A stretch of DNA of 64,000 bases from CAZBSE01 sp964610385 (GTDB lineage: Bacteria; Actinomycetota; Humimicrobiia; Humimicrobiales; Humimicrobiaceae): contig CAZSXW010000001.1 of NCBI GenBank assembly GCA_964610385.1, positions 261,303 to 325,302 of the forward strand. Direction: 5' to 3'. The translations under genes and the position numbers were made by a program. Within the stretch, counting starts at the first letter, position 1, and each line of letters starts with the position of its first letter. Below are positions 16,326-25,424 of the stretch, in pieces. The notes under the pieces were generated by a model, which saw nothing but the letters and a program-made list of their open reading frames with translations, did not search any database and was not told the origin of the DNA.

Positions 16326-17183
16326 CTATCCAGCCTGCAGATTCTTAATTGACCGGAACCTTATATACCATTTGATGAACCAGCTTAATGCTATGATAAT
16401 AATTAATACAGCCAGTATGCCCCATGAGCTTATAAAAAGTATCTCTTTTTCAAAATAAGTCTGCACCCAAGGGATATCCATACCAAATCTATGAAGAATC
16501 TCATTAACACCTATATATACAGCCACAATACCGATCAAAGCTGCAGCAAAAAACCATACCTTTCTTTGTCTGGACACTAGATACTGCATTAATGGATTAA
16601 TCAAAAAGGATACAAAGACTACATAGGGTAATATCATTAGTCCTATGGTGGTATTGAAAAATGAATCTGTACCCCTCATAAAATATATTGCAACCTGGAC
16701 AACGACAAGAACATTTATTGTGTTCTGGATACCACTGAGCAGATTAAACACTATATTGCTCCGGTAACCAAATGAAGTCTTTATTCCCTTGATAAAATCA
16801 TCAACATTTCCTATTACGGTATTGATAGGACGATTATTCTGCTGCGCCTGTAATAATAGATCAGAGATATCCAGCAGTACATCCCTGCGTTCAAAAATAC
16901 TCAGAGTAGAGTTCTGTAGAGCTGCTGAAATGTTTTCATACATTTTGTAGTAATCATCCTGCAGCAAAGCTGTATATTTACTGCGCCTTAAATTCAAGAC
17001 AATCAATATTCCCAAAGAAAGAAGCCCAAGGACTATAATAGCTATCAGGATCCATGGAAAAGAATCCCCCTGCTCGCTCTCCGGCCAGAATATTAATATT
17101 GCAGCAGCAGCAACGGCAAGCAGTCCGATTATTACTGAAAAAAATATAACTAACTTTCTTGATTGTTTTTTTACCTTTTTCAT
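16326..17183 (-). CDS. PadR-associated integral membrane protein
   Basis: This 285-residue membrane protein has about seven hydrophobic helices: two at the N-terminus (about 12-32 and 43-63), a cytoplasmic region (70-140), then a cluster from about 145 to 270. The soluble middle part (LQDDYYKMYENISAAL through VIGNVDDFIKGI) resembles the helical DUF1048/DUF1700-type proteins that are commonly co-transcribed with PadR regulators. The start overlaps the PadR stop by four bases (ATGA), so the two are translationally coupled. The function of such pairs is mostly unknown; some respond to cell-envelope stress or drugs. Confidence 0.65.
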   Translation of the reverse strand: MKKVKKQSRKLVIFFSVIIGLLAVAAAAILIFWPESEQGDSFPWILIAIIVLGLLSLGILIVLNLRRSKYTALLQDDYYKMYENISAALQNSTLSIFERRDVLLDISDLLLQAQQNNRPINTVIGNVDDFIKGIKTSFGYRSNIVFNLLSGIQNTINVLVVVQVAIYFMRGTDSFFNTTIGLMILPYVVFVSFLINPLMQYLVSRQRKVWFFAAALIGIVAVYIGVNEILHRFGMDIPWVQTYFEKEILFISSWGILAVLIIIIALSWFIKWYIRFRSIKNLQAG

Positions 17184-17509
17184 TTAAACCCCTCCTTTAT
17201 AATGATATCTACATTTTTTTTGGTATTTTTCCAGAGTTCCACAAATCCTTCCAGTTCCAGATAACCCTTTTCAGAAATACTATAGTATTTCCTCGGTGGA
17301 CCCAGTTTAGATGGTATTCTTTTGCAGTCAAAGAGCCCTTTTTTTTCCAACCTATTCAGTATAGGATAAACGGTGGATTCTTGAATATCAGGGAATCCTG
17401 ATATTCTCAACCTTTCTATTACAAGATATCCATAACTTTTCTCACGGTTGATAATTGCAAGAATACAGCCTTCCAATATCCCCCTTAACAACTGTGTATT
17501 TTCAATCAT
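17180..17509 (-). CDS. PadR-family transcriptional regulator
   Basis: This 109-residue winged-helix regulator has the PadR signature: LRGILEGCILAIINREKSYGYLVIERL, then the recognition helix region ESTVYPILNRLEKKGL and wing GPPRKYYSISEKG. It is the first gene of a two-gene unit with the membrane protein. Two copies of the ten-base CGTAGTAGTG sequence overlap its own promoter, suggesting autorepression. The start is the ATG at 17509 with GGAGG and AAGAAATG just upstream. Confidence 0.9.
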   Translation of the reverse strand: MIENTQLLRGILEGCILAIINREKSYGYLVIERLRISGFPDIQESTVYPILNRLEKKGLFDCKRIPSKLGPPRKYYSISEKGYLELEGFVELWKNTKKNVDIIIKEGFK

Positions 17510-17519
17510 TTCTTACCTC

Positions 17520-17584
17520 CACTACTACGCGTCACATAATACTAATACAGTATAGCATCACTACTACGTGACGTCAAGTAGTAG
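17520..17584 (-). promoter_or_regulatory. padR promoter with direct-repeat operator
   Basis: On the minus strand TTGACG (17572-17577), a 17-base spacer and TATACT (17549-17554) form a good promoter. The ten-base sequence CGTAGTAGTG occurs twice, inside the spacer (17559-17568) and just upstream of the coding region (17520-17529). CTACTA/TAGTAG arms at 17561-17566 and 17579-17584 add a dyad. This is a likely PadR binding region. Confidence 0.65.
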
Positions 17585-17696
17585 ATTAAAAATAAGTAAA
17601 AAGTATTAACCTGGGTCTAAGAATGTCCATAGGCCGGAAGGAAATTATTCAGCTTGGGTAGATAAAGGTTATAAAGTCAAGATATAAAATCATCCT

Positions 17697-19775
17697 TTAT
17701 TTTTTAGCCATAATAACCTGATCTATAAAGACATCAAGTAATTTAGGATCAAACTGAGAGCCTCTGCCTTTTTTAAGTTCATCCATAACTGTTTTTATTG
17801 AGAAGGCTTTCCTATAAGGCCTGTCGTGAGTCATAGCATCATAAGCATCTATTACAGATATCATCCTTGAGAGCAGTGGTATTTTATCCCTGATTAGACC
17901 ATAAGGATAACCACTGCCGTCCCATTTTTCATGGTGATGCAGAATATCCTTGGCTATAACAGCCAATTCTGTCGAGGATATTGCTATCCTATAGCCGATC
18001 TCTGAATGTTTCTTCATTATCTCCCACTCTTTTTTAGTGAGACTGCTGGGCTTTAGTATTATATGATCAGGTATGGCAATCTTTCCTATATCGTGGAGAG
18101 TAGCAAGTAATCTCAGCTCAACGATCTTGCTATCGGGAAGATTTAATAAATGGCCAAATTGTGTGGCATATTCCGCCATTCTTTTAGTATGCTCTTCTGT
18201 CTCATAGTCTTTTTCCTGCAAAGCTATTACCAGAGAATTGATAATCGAGCTGCGGACACTCTGGTTTTTTGTCATCTTGTGCTGATACATATTATCTTCA
18301 GCTTCTTTTAATAACTGTTTAAGAGTTTTGGAACTATTTTCTTTTGTTGCTGCTCCCATGGATATGCTTAGCGGCATAACATAAGTACTGTGTTCCTCAC
18401 AACTTTCATATACCCTTTCCATTATCCTTACTGCTTCCGAATAAGATGTACGGGGCAGAATTACGCTAAATTCATCCCCTCCCCACCTGGATATTATGTC
18501 ATCGCCTCTAAAGCATTGCCTAAGAATATCTGCAATTTTTTTAAGCAGCATGTCGCCATGTATATGACCAAAGGAATCGTTTATTAATTTTAATCCGTTT
18601 ACATCTCCTACAATCAAACTTAATGGCAATTGACGCTGGGTATCAAGCCTTTCAAGCTCATTATCAAAATAAGCTCTATTGTGCAGACCTGTAAGCCTGT
18701 CATGAAAACTTAAAAATTTAATATCTTCTTCGGCCTTTTTCATCTCGGTTACATCTCTTAGTATTACCACCTTCCCAAGAGGTTTTCCCCTATCACTTTT
18801 TATCTCTGAAAGCCTGGAATTATAACAGAACCGTTTTCCATTACTTCCTAATATAATCTCTCCGTCTTTCAAGGAAATATCAGCATCCCCTTTATAGTCC
18901 AGTTTTTCCATAAGTTCAGAAATAGGTTTCCCGTCTACTTTGTCAATTGAAATATTAAATATCTTTTGAGAGGCAGGATTTATCTTCAATACTTTCTCTT
19001 TTCTATCCAGAAGGACCAGTCCATCATTCATACTTTCAAATACCGTTTTAAAAGCCATAGGCATGATCTCTCTTACTTTAGTCCTGTTTAAAGTAGCAAT
19101 CACAGCTATTGTGCTGACTGATATTACTATAGGCATTTCTTCCAGGGCCGGAAAGGGATTAAAGCCCAAAGTCTTTATTAAAATAATAATCCAGGGTATT
19201 GATAAATAAGGTATTAATAAATAATTTTTCCAGCGGTTTTCCCCAGTTGGTCTTATATAAGATATGATAATCCTATATAAAACCAGTACAATACCGCTAA
19301 ACATTAAAACATTACTGTATGCATTAAAAATAAAATAAGCAATACCATACTCTTTTACTATCATAGTGAAAGATTCAAATACCACCATCTTTGCGCTTAT
19401 CCAGGCCAGATGATGCAATTCATTGGTAAATATTAAAAATAATACAATAATAGGGATAACACTCAATAATAAAGCATATTTTAACCTCAGCGGCTTTTTA
19501 AAGCCGACATATTGACCTGCCAATAGAAATACTGATACAGGCAGGAAAATGGAACTCGTATACTGGATCTTATTCCAGAATATTTTAATCTGATAGCTAC
19601 TTGAACCCTGTTCCAGCATAAAAGATAATATCCATATGATTGAGAGTACAAGTATGGTTATCCCCACCAGATCCTGATATCCTTTTCTATATATCCATGT
19701 ATATCCGATACCCAGGACTAAAAAGAATATAATAGCTATCAAAAAGATGCTATAATGTGCTATCTGTGCTCCCAT
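17697..19775 (-). CDS. 7TM-PAS-GGDEF-HD-GYP cyclic-di-GMP signalling protein
   Basis: This is a membrane sensor of about 692 residues. The N-terminal 7TM histidine-kinase-type sensory region (about 1-230) has seven hydrophobic helices. A PAS domain (about 235-345; FESMNDGLVLLDRKEKVLKINPA) follows, then a GGDEF domain with intact WGGDEF active site and an HD-GYP phosphodiesterase domain (LHDIGKIAIPD, HHEKWDGSGYPYGL). Both enzyme domains keep key residues, so it could make and degrade cyclic di-GMP in response to a membrane signal. A TTG 33 bases upstream is in frame. The ATG at 19775 is preferred, but no Shine-Dalgarno supports either. Confidence 0.88.
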   Translation of the reverse strand: MGAQIAHYSIFLIAIIFFLVLGIGYTWIYRKGYQDLVGITILVLSIIWILSFMLEQGSSSYQIKIFWNKIQYTSSIFLPVSVFLLAGQYVGFKKPLRLKYALLLSVIPIIVLFLIFTNELHHLAWISAKMVVFESFTMIVKEYGIAYFIFNAYSNVLMFSGIVLVLYRIIISYIRPTGENRWKNYLLIPYLSIPWIIILIKTLGFNPFPALEEMPIVISVSTIAVIATLNRTKVREIMPMAFKTVFESMNDGLVLLDRKEKVLKINPASQKIFNISIDKVDGKPISELMEKLDYKGDADISLKDGEIILGSNGKRFCYNSRLSEIKSDRGKPLGKVVILRDVTEMKKAEEDIKFLSFHDRLTGLHNRAYFDNELERLDTQRQLPLSLIVGDVNGLKLINDSFGHIHGDMLLKKIADILRQCFRGDDIISRWGGDEFSVILPRTSYSEAVRIMERVYESCEEHSTYVMPLSISMGAATKENSSKTLKQLLKEAEDNMYQHKMTKNQSVRSSIINSLVIALQEKDYETEEHTKRMAEYATQFGHLLNLPDSKIVELRLLATLHDIGKIAIPDHIILKPSSLTKKEWEIMKKHSEIGYRIAISSTELAVIAKDILHHHEKWDGSGYPYGLIRDKIPLLSRMISVIDAYDAMTHDRPYRKAFSIKTVMDELKKGRGSQFDPKLLDVFIDQVIMAKK

Positions 19776-19955
19776 TATTAAATTTGTATTATAATAGTTA
19801 TAATACAATAATTATTACATTAAATTATTCATTTACATAAACAATTAATATGATTATTATACATTAAATTAATATAAAAAGTCAAAAAAAAGTATTGACA
19901 ATTGTATTTATTGATTGTAAAATAATTTTCAAAATTCGGGAGTTATTATTAAATT

Positions 19956-20888
19956 ATGTTTCAACCAAGCAGAAGGATAAATAAGACAATATATTACTTC
20001 TTTGTCATATTATTTCTAATATCGGTCATTGTTTTCTGGATTATTTCTCCGCCTAATGTACTGAATGCAGACGATAAAGTTAAAGATAAAATTGAAGAAA
20101 AAGAAGATAAAGAAGAATATAAGGAAAATAAAAAAGAAGATAAAGAAGAAAGAAAAGAAGATAAAGAAGAAAAAGAAGAAAAAGAAGAAAAGGATAAAGA
20201 CAAGAGCTTAAAAATATATCACATCACTGCAAGCTGCAATCATGGAGGTTCTATATCCCCTAAAGGTTCTCAGGATATTAACAGTGGAGAAAGTTTGACC
20301 TTTAATTGTACTGCAGATGAAGGTTATGACCTGATATATTTAAGGGTAGATAATGAAAAAATAGAAGGAATAGTGTCATACACCTTTACCGATGTTGACG
20401 CCAACCACACAATACATGCCAGTTTCAAGAAAATCAAAGATCCCACAAGTGGCCCGGGCGGCCAAGATGACTATGGTGATGAAGATTCTAATAATGATTT
20501 CTTATATGATTATAATAATAACCTGATTGTATTATGCAGCAGCTTATCTTTTTTCACTAATGTTAAATCATCCGGCATTAAAGAAAATGGTACAGGCAAT
20601 AGGAAAAATAATTCCAATAATACTAAAACTGAAAAAATTGAAAAATCATATGATAAGAAGTATTTATTCGATATCATCGAAATAAATGATACCAACCAAC
20701 TCCTGGATATTAACGCAATAATCGATAAAAATGAAATAACTGAAATTTTAGATGTAGATGACATTATAAATGAAAGTAATTTCATTGAAACCGGCCAATT
20801 GGACCTAAATACCGATAATCCCTTTATTTCTACATTTATATTTATTTGGGGTAAAATAAAAGACTTTTCATATTACTATAATACTTAA
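19956..20888 (+). CDS. Exported protein with Lys/Glu-rich stretch and bacterial repeat domain
   Basis: This 310-residue protein has an N-terminal hydrophobic helix (IYYFFVILFLISVIVFWII) that could be a signal or an anchor. A low-complexity run of lysine, glutamate and aspartate follows at about 42-85. Next is one bacterial repeat domain (YHITASCNHGGSISPKGS to YTFTDVDANHTIHASFKK), a small beta domain found in surface proteins. The C-terminal half is Asn/Ile/Asp-rich and has no recognisable domain. The start ATG follows GGGAG at a long distance. It appears to be a single-gene unit, and the role is unknown, presumably cell-surface. Confidence 0.6.
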   Translation: MFQPSRRINKTIYYFFVILFLISVIVFWIISPPNVLNADDKVKDKIEEKEDKEEYKENKKEDKEERKEDKEEKEEKEEKDKDKSLKIYHITASCNHGGSISPKGSQDINSGESLTFNCTADEGYDLIYLRVDNEKIEGIVSYTFTDVDANHTIHASFKKIKDPTSGPGGQDDYGDEDSNNDFLYDYNNNLIVLCSSLSFFTNVKSSGIKENGTGNRKNNSNNTKTEKIEKSYDKKYLFDIIEINDTNQLLDINAIIDKNEITEILDVDDIINESNFIETGQLDLNTDNPFISTFIFIWGKIKDFSYYYNT

Positions 20889-20948
20889 ACCAGTAATTAT
20901 TATTAATCTCCTTCTGGAATCAATCTTCCTTATCACCCCTGTCATATT

Positions 20949-22028
20949 TCAAATACCACCAATATAATGCGCTATCATATCACCTATCTCAGATGTGCTG
21001 TATCCCATTTTACCGGCACTCAGGCTCTTTATTTTAGTACAGGTATACGCGACTGCCTCTTCAACAGACTTTGCTGCCTCTGCTTCTCCAAGATGCTTTA
21101 ACATCATTCTTCCTGCCTCTATTGCAGCCAGCGGATTTATTACATTCTTTCCGGTATATTTTGGCGCAGATCCTCCTATTGGTTCAAACATCGAGGTGCC
21201 GCCTGGATTAATATTCCCTCCTGCAGCTATTCCCATACCACCCTGGATCATTGCACCCAGGTCGGTAATAATATCTCCGAACAGATTTGCTGTAACTATA
21301 ATATCATACCATTCCGGATTTTTCACCATCCACATGCAGGCTGCATCAACATGGTTATAATCAATTTTAACATCGGGAAACTTACCTGCCATCTCGGTAA
21401 ATGCTCTATACCACAGATCCCCGACATAGGTAAGTACATTTGTCTTATGGACCAGTGTCAATTTTCCTGGCTTCCCCTCTTTCTTCCTTTCTCTGGCAAG
21501 ATTGAAAGCATATTCCAGGCATCTGTCTACTTTATATCTTTCATAGGTCATTATCTGGGTTGCAACCTCATCCGGTGTTCCTTTTTTTTCTATACCTCCC
21601 TTGCCGGTATATATCCCTCCTGTGTTCTCCCTGACCACAACAAAATCTATCTCTTCAGGGCCCTTGTTTTTAAGGGGGCAATCAACGCCGTGGTAAAGTT
21701 TTACCGGCCTGAGATTTATATACTGGTCCAGAGAAAACCTTAATTTCAACAATATTCCTACTTCTAAAATTCCCGGCTGTACATCTGGGTGTCCTATAGC
21801 TCCAAGATATATTGCCTTGAACTTCTTCAGTTCCTCAACTGCAGAATCAGGGAGTGTCTCTTTTGTCCTTAAATACCGTTCCCCTCCGAAATCATAATCT
21901 TTAAATTCAAATCCTATATTATGTCTTTCCCCTGCAGCTTCAAGAACCTTTTTACCCTGCTCTATCACTTCCGGTCCAGTACCGTCTCCGGGTATAACTG
22001 CAATCTTATAATGTTTTGATGCTGCCAT
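20949..22028 (-). CDS. leuB: 3-Isopropylmalate dehydrogenase-type decarboxylating dehydrogenase
   Basis: This 359-residue NAD-dependent beta-decarboxylating dehydrogenase has an N-terminal IAVIPGDGTGPEV, the substrate arginine region LRFSLDQYINLRPV, and VVRENTGGIYTG. Lys in VHKTNV, metal-binding Asp in DAACMWMV and NLFGDIITDLGAMIQGG, and GSAPKYTGKNVINPLA (nucleotide loop) are also present. The subfamily is closest by eye to 3-isopropylmalate dehydrogenase (leucine synthesis). Tartrate, homoisocitrate or isocitrate specificity cannot be excluded without alignment. It stands alone, with no leuCD genes nearby. Confidence 0.8.
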   Translation of the reverse strand: MAASKHYKIAVIPGDGTGPEVIEQGKKVLEAAGERHNIGFEFKDYDFGGERYLRTKETLPDSAVEELKKFKAIYLGAIGHPDVQPGILEVGILLKLRFSLDQYINLRPVKLYHGVDCPLKNKGPEEIDFVVVRENTGGIYTGKGGIEKKGTPDEVATQIMTYERYKVDRCLEYAFNLARERKKEGKPGKLTLVHKTNVLTYVGDLWYRAFTEMAGKFPDVKIDYNHVDAACMWMVKNPEWYDIIVTANLFGDIITDLGAMIQGGMGIAAGGNINPGGTSMFEPIGGSAPKYTGKNVINPLAAIEAGRMMLKHLGEAEAAKSVEEAVAYTCTKIKSLSAGKMGYSTSEIGDMIAHYIGGI

Positions 22029-22124
22029 CGCTCGACCTCCACAAAATTATAATCACCTAAGAAATAATCACTATTTCTATATTATATAAATATTTTCCTA
22101 TTTGTCTTTAAAAATATGGTTGAT

Positions 22125-23072
22125 TTATCTTTTAGAGGGGAAATATCTTTTTGAATAGATTATTATGGCCAGCGTAGTAAGAAGCGGGACAGCTATGAAT
22201 ATAGACAATCTTAATCCCTGAAAGGGCAGGTTCTGGAAAATCTCAATTTCCAGTGGTGCAAAATTCATTAATGGATATATATCAGAAAGACTTTTTATGC
22301 TAAAAGTCAAAAGAAAGGATACAGTAGTAATCCCGAAATAGACTACCGACCCCCACCATGCCCAAGCCTTTAGCCTGAACAACCCCCATAACAATAACAA
22401 GAATATCATAATTGAAATGCTGATTATAAAAGCACCCTTCAAATCCAAAAGCAGAACTCCGAAAAACGGATATATCCCTCTAAACAGAAGTAATACCTTC
22501 AGAGTTAAAATATAAAAGGAAAACAAAAATAAAATAACCAGAACAGGCATCGGTATTTTATCTAACCAGTATGTTTTTTTATCTTTTGACTTCAAGGTCA
22601 ATTCAACATCCTTCTTCCTGTAGAACCAAATAAGCACAGCCGGTACTACGGGGTACATCAGAGGTATGATGGTAATAATCAACCATAAAGATGGCTCTTT
22701 TGAAGCAGCCAGCGCAAGAGAAAAAAGTATGGTAAGCGGTATACCCACAATCATCCAGAACCAGAGTAAAGCCAGACTCAGCCTCCTTACCCAGAACCTT
22801 AATTTTAAATGTCCATATCCAAGAGGGATAAATACAGCAGCAATGATATAGTATCCTATGATCTGTACAGCAATAAATGAAAACAGCAAAGACCCGAAAT
22901 TAAAACCTTCAAAATGGAAGCGCCCACCCTCAATAAAAAAATAAAAGCATGTCACTTCCAGTGGAGCGATGAAAATACAGATTATGCCAATCGCTAAAAA
23001 AATAATCCCAAAAGTATAAAGAATCTTCCTTCTGTCTTTAAACTTTCTATTATTCCCATGGTCTAAAATCAA
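22125..23072 (-). CDS. Polytopic membrane protein of unknown function
   Basis: This 315-residue protein has eight or so hydrophobic helices and short loops, with a basic patch (FRRKKDVELTLKSKDKK) around residue 155-170. I do not recognise a family. The start is a TTG at 23072 lying directly after the upstream stop codon, with GAAGG 8 bases before it. This fits tight coupling to the preceding 106-residue membrane protein. It is the last gene of an XRE-regulated four-gene cluster of membrane proteins. Confidence 0.6.
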   Translation of the reverse strand: MILDHGNNRKFKDRRKILYTFGIIFLAIGIICIFIAPLEVTCFYFFIEGGRFHFEGFNFGSLLFSFIAVQIIGYYIIAAVFIPLGYGHLKLRFWVRRLSLALLWFWMIVGIPLTILFSLALAASKEPSLWLIITIIPLMYPVVPAVLIWFYRKKDVELTLKSKDKKTYWLDKIPMPVLVILFLFSFYILTLKVLLLFRGIYPFFGVLLLDLKGAFIISISIMIFLLLLWGLFRLKAWAWWGSVVYFGITTVSFLLTFSIKSLSDIYPLMNFAPLEIEIFQNLPFQGLRLSIFIAVPLLTTLAIIIYSKRYFPSKR

Positions 23073-23393
23073 TCAATGACCTTCAGTCAATGCTTTCACC
23101 AGTATTGCAGTATAGCAGAACGCAATAGGTGGGAAACTTATTACAGTAAATACCAGTCCCCTCGATAAACGTTTGTTCTCCCTTGACTCCTGGATATTGT
23201 AAATAAGGCTCATTAAAAATAAAATGCCGGAAGAAACAAGAAGCAGTGTAAAAAAACCAACAGCTGTATAACTCTGCCAGCCAATGCCCATTTCAACACT
23301 TAAAAAAATCCCAAGTACCCAGCATAAAAGGGTAGCATAACCTGCTATCAGAACTGACAGGCCTAAATTATAGTTTTTCTTTATTGTATTCAT
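23073..23393 (-). CDS. Small membrane protein of unknown function
   Basis: This 106-residue protein has three hydrophobic helices (about 12-30, 40-62 and 80-100) separated by short charged turns. No known domain is recognised. AAGGGGGT precedes the ATG at 23393. It lies between two larger membrane proteins in the XRE cluster, and its stop codon abuts the TTG start of the next gene, so it may be a subunit of the same membrane complex. Confidence 0.6.
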   Translation of the reverse strand: MNTIKKNYNLGLSVLIAGYATLLCWVLGIFLSVEMGIGWQSYTAVGFFTLLLVSSGILFLMSLIYNIQESRENKRLSRGLVFTVISFPPIAFCYTAILVKALTEGH

Positions 23394-23411
23394 TTTTACC
23401 CCCTTACAAAA

Positions 23412-24326
23412 TTAACCCGCAGTTCTTTTACTGAAATAAAGAGTACTGCTTGAAAACAGAAGCAGAACCAGAAATATATAAAATGGAAACCATGTCAGAA
23501 TTATAAAATCAGATCCAGTCACGTAATACTGAACAAGAAATATCGCAGTCATTATGATTATTGATGATACAAGAGTTACCAGACTTGCCCTTGTTATATC
23601 CTGATACTGTTTTTCATCATACCATTCACCAGTTTTCTCCCTGAGTTTTATGATCAGCCAGTAAAAAACTATTAGAATATACGGGATCACAGCTATAAGG
23701 CTCGTTACTAGTATTCCTGCTTTGGCAGCCCATAAGGGCAGCGGATATAGTGCTGAATACAAATAAGAAAAAACTGAAATAAGGACCAGGCCGGAGGCTC
23801 CGCTTAAAATACCGATATACTGTGCATTGATGAATATTGAATCATCCCTTAGTACTATTTCTTCTTTTTCCTTTCCGACGGATTTTCTGGTTGATATAAG
23901 TAATACCATCATAAGAATATAGAAAACAAAATGAAGACCCTGGCTTAAAAACAGGATATAAAACTCATCGGGAAGGCCAAAAATATATTCTTTTGAAATA
24001 TCGCTTGCAAGTGCAGAATCTCCAAAAAGCATCAACAGAGAAGTAATACCGGTAAAAAACAAAAATGCACGCAGGAAATTATCCCTCTTAAAAAACTTTA
24101 ACTGAAGTATCAATATAAATAAAGCCGAAAGATGAAATAAACCAAATACGATATATACTGATGATACCGGGATTGAAAACTCCTCCATAAAGCTTTCAAC
24201 ATCCCCCATTCCTACAATCATATTCCTGAGTATTATAAAGAATGTATTGGTAAAAATAAGTCCTGCTATCGATATAGCGCACAATACCAAAGTAGTATTG
24301 TTACTTATTTTTAGTAGCCTTTTCAT
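23412..24326 (-). CDS. Polytopic membrane protein of unknown function
   Basis: This 304-residue protein has about eight hydrophobic helices. One hydrophilic loop, MVLLISTRKSVGKEKEEIVLRDD, lies near the middle, and a second charged loop, KLREKTGEWYDEKQYQD, near 225-245. No domain is recognised. AAAGGAG lies just upstream of the ATG at 24326. It is the first membrane gene after the XRE regulator, 17 bases away, and belongs to the same transcript. Confidence 0.6.
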   Translation of the reverse strand: MKRLLKISNNTTLVLCAISIAGLIFTNTFFIILRNMIVGMGDVESFMEEFSIPVSSVYIVFGLFHLSALFILILQLKFFKRDNFLRAFLFFTGITSLLMLFGDSALASDISKEYIFGLPDEFYILFLSQGLHFVFYILMMVLLISTRKSVGKEKEEIVLRDDSIFINAQYIGILSGASGLVLISVFSYLYSALYPLPLWAAKAGILVTSLIAVIPYILIVFYWLIIKLREKTGEWYDEKQYQDITRASLVTLVSSIIIMTAIFLVQYYVTGSDFIILTWFPFYIFLVLLLFSSSTLYFSKRTAG

Positions 24327-24343
24327 TTCCTTTACTCCTTTGC

Positions 24344-24565
24344 CTAATCTTTCTCCAGGTAAAATATTTCCTCTAAAGACTTATTGAAATATCTTGCAAT
24401 CTTTAGTGCCAGTGTGACAGAAGGATTGAACTTTCCCTTTTCTATGGAATGTATGGTAAGTCTGGTCACACCCACAGCATTAGCCAGTTCCTGCTGCGAC
24501 ACCTCATTATGTTCAAATCTGCAGCGTCTTAAATCATTCTTTAGTTTTGAATCTTTATCTTTCAA
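24344..24565 (-). CDS. XRE-family helix-turn-helix regulator
   Basis: This 73-residue repressor-like protein is a single HTH_3 domain (EVSQQELANAVGVTRLTIHSIEKGKFNPSVTLALKIARYFNKSLEEIFYL), close to the short YgzD/Cro-type regulators often paired with membrane genes. The start is a TTG at 24565; no in-frame ATG exists and no Shine-Dalgarno is evident. It heads the cluster of three membrane proteins. A perfect 13-bp inverted repeat flanks its promoter, which makes autoregulation very likely. Confidence 0.82.
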   Translation of the reverse strand: MKDKDSKLKNDLRRCRFEHNEVSQQELANAVGVTRLTIHSIEKGKFNPSVTLALKIARYFNKSLEEIFYLEKD

Positions 24566-24587
24566 TGTATTATATATATTATAATTA

Positions 24588-24641
24588 ACAATGTGTATAT
24601 AATAATAATCATAATATATATAAAAATATACACATTGTCAA
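24588..24641 (-). promoter_or_regulatory. Promoter flanked by a perfect 13-bp inverted repeat (XRE operator)
   Basis: On the minus strand TTGACA (24636-24641), 17 bases and TATATT (24613-24618) form a promoter. The arms ACAATGTGTATAT (24588-24600) and ATATACACATTGT (24626-24638) are exact reverse complements, 25 bases apart. One arm overlaps the -35 and spacer and the other lies just past the transcript start. Confidence 0.72.
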
Positions 24642-24765
24642 GAAAATTTATAAATTCTTTACCATTTTTACTGTTTCATATAAAATAATTCAAATTTTTA
24701 TTATATACCTTTGACTTTTGACGTTGTAAGATAAATACATAATAAATTTTTTAGAAAGGAAAATC

Positions 24766-25341
24766 ATGAAAAAATCATTGGGGGCAAAGACTATTATTTA
24801 CCCTACTCCAGTTCTCATCATCGGGACCTATGACAATCAGGAAAGACCAAATCTGGCAGCGGTAGCCTGGGGAGGAATTTGTTGTTCCAGCCCTCCGTGC
24901 ATCGCCATTTCATTAAGAAAGTCCAGGTATTCTCACAGTAATATAATGCTAAAAAAAGCTTTTACAGTAAATATACTTTCTGAAGATATGGTAAAAAAAG
25001 CAGATTATTATGGTATTGTATCCGGTAAGGAAGAAGACAAATTTACAAAAACAGGTATTACACCAGTAAAAAGCGAACTGATTGACGCACCCTACGGTAA
25101 AGAGTTCCCTTTTGTCGTAGAATGCAGGTTGTTTAAGTCAATAGAACTCGGCGTACATACTCAATTCATTGGAGAAATACTAGACGTAAAAGCAGAAGAA
25201 TCAATACTCGATCCTGACGGGCAGCTTAATATCGAAAACTTAAAACCATTTTTCTATGATACGGCAACAAGCAATTACTTCGGCACCGGTAAAAATCTGG
25301 GTAAAGCATTCTCAATCGGAAGGGAAATCCTCAAGCTTTAA
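24766..25341 (+). CDS. Flavin reductase-like FMN-binding split-barrel protein (flavoredoxin type)
   Basis: This 191-residue cytoplasmic protein binds FMN through a split beta-barrel. Motifs include YPTPVLIIGTYD, NLAAVAWGGICCSSPPCIAISLRKSRYS (FMN phosphate region), FTVNILSEDM and the C-terminal LGKAFSIGRE. It matches the flavoredoxin/flavin reductase family of anaerobes, which handle two-electron flavin transfer or reduce small substrates. AGAAAGGA precedes the ATG at 24766. It is divergent from the XRE cluster and 83 bases before the radical SAM gene. Confidence 0.85.
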   Translation: MKKSLGAKTIIYPTPVLIIGTYDNQERPNLAAVAWGGICCSSPPCIAISLRKSRYSHSNIMLKKAFTVNILSEDMVKKADYYGIVSGKEEDKFTKTGITPVKSELIDAPYGKEFPFVVECRLFKSIELGVHTQFIGEILDVKAEESILDPDGQLNIENLKPFFYDTATSNYFGTGKNLGKAFSIGREILKL

Positions 25342-25424
25342 AAAGATTTTGTAACTTTAATACCAAAATAACGTTTATAAAATAAAGGAAATATTAATAT
25401 ATTAGAGAAAAGAGTACGCAAACA

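Noticed and set aside
19994..20203. Ser-rich minus-strand frame near 20,000
   Set aside because: It is the antisense of the Lys/Glu-rich low-complexity stretch of the exported protein, so its serine-phenylalanine composition is an artefact.
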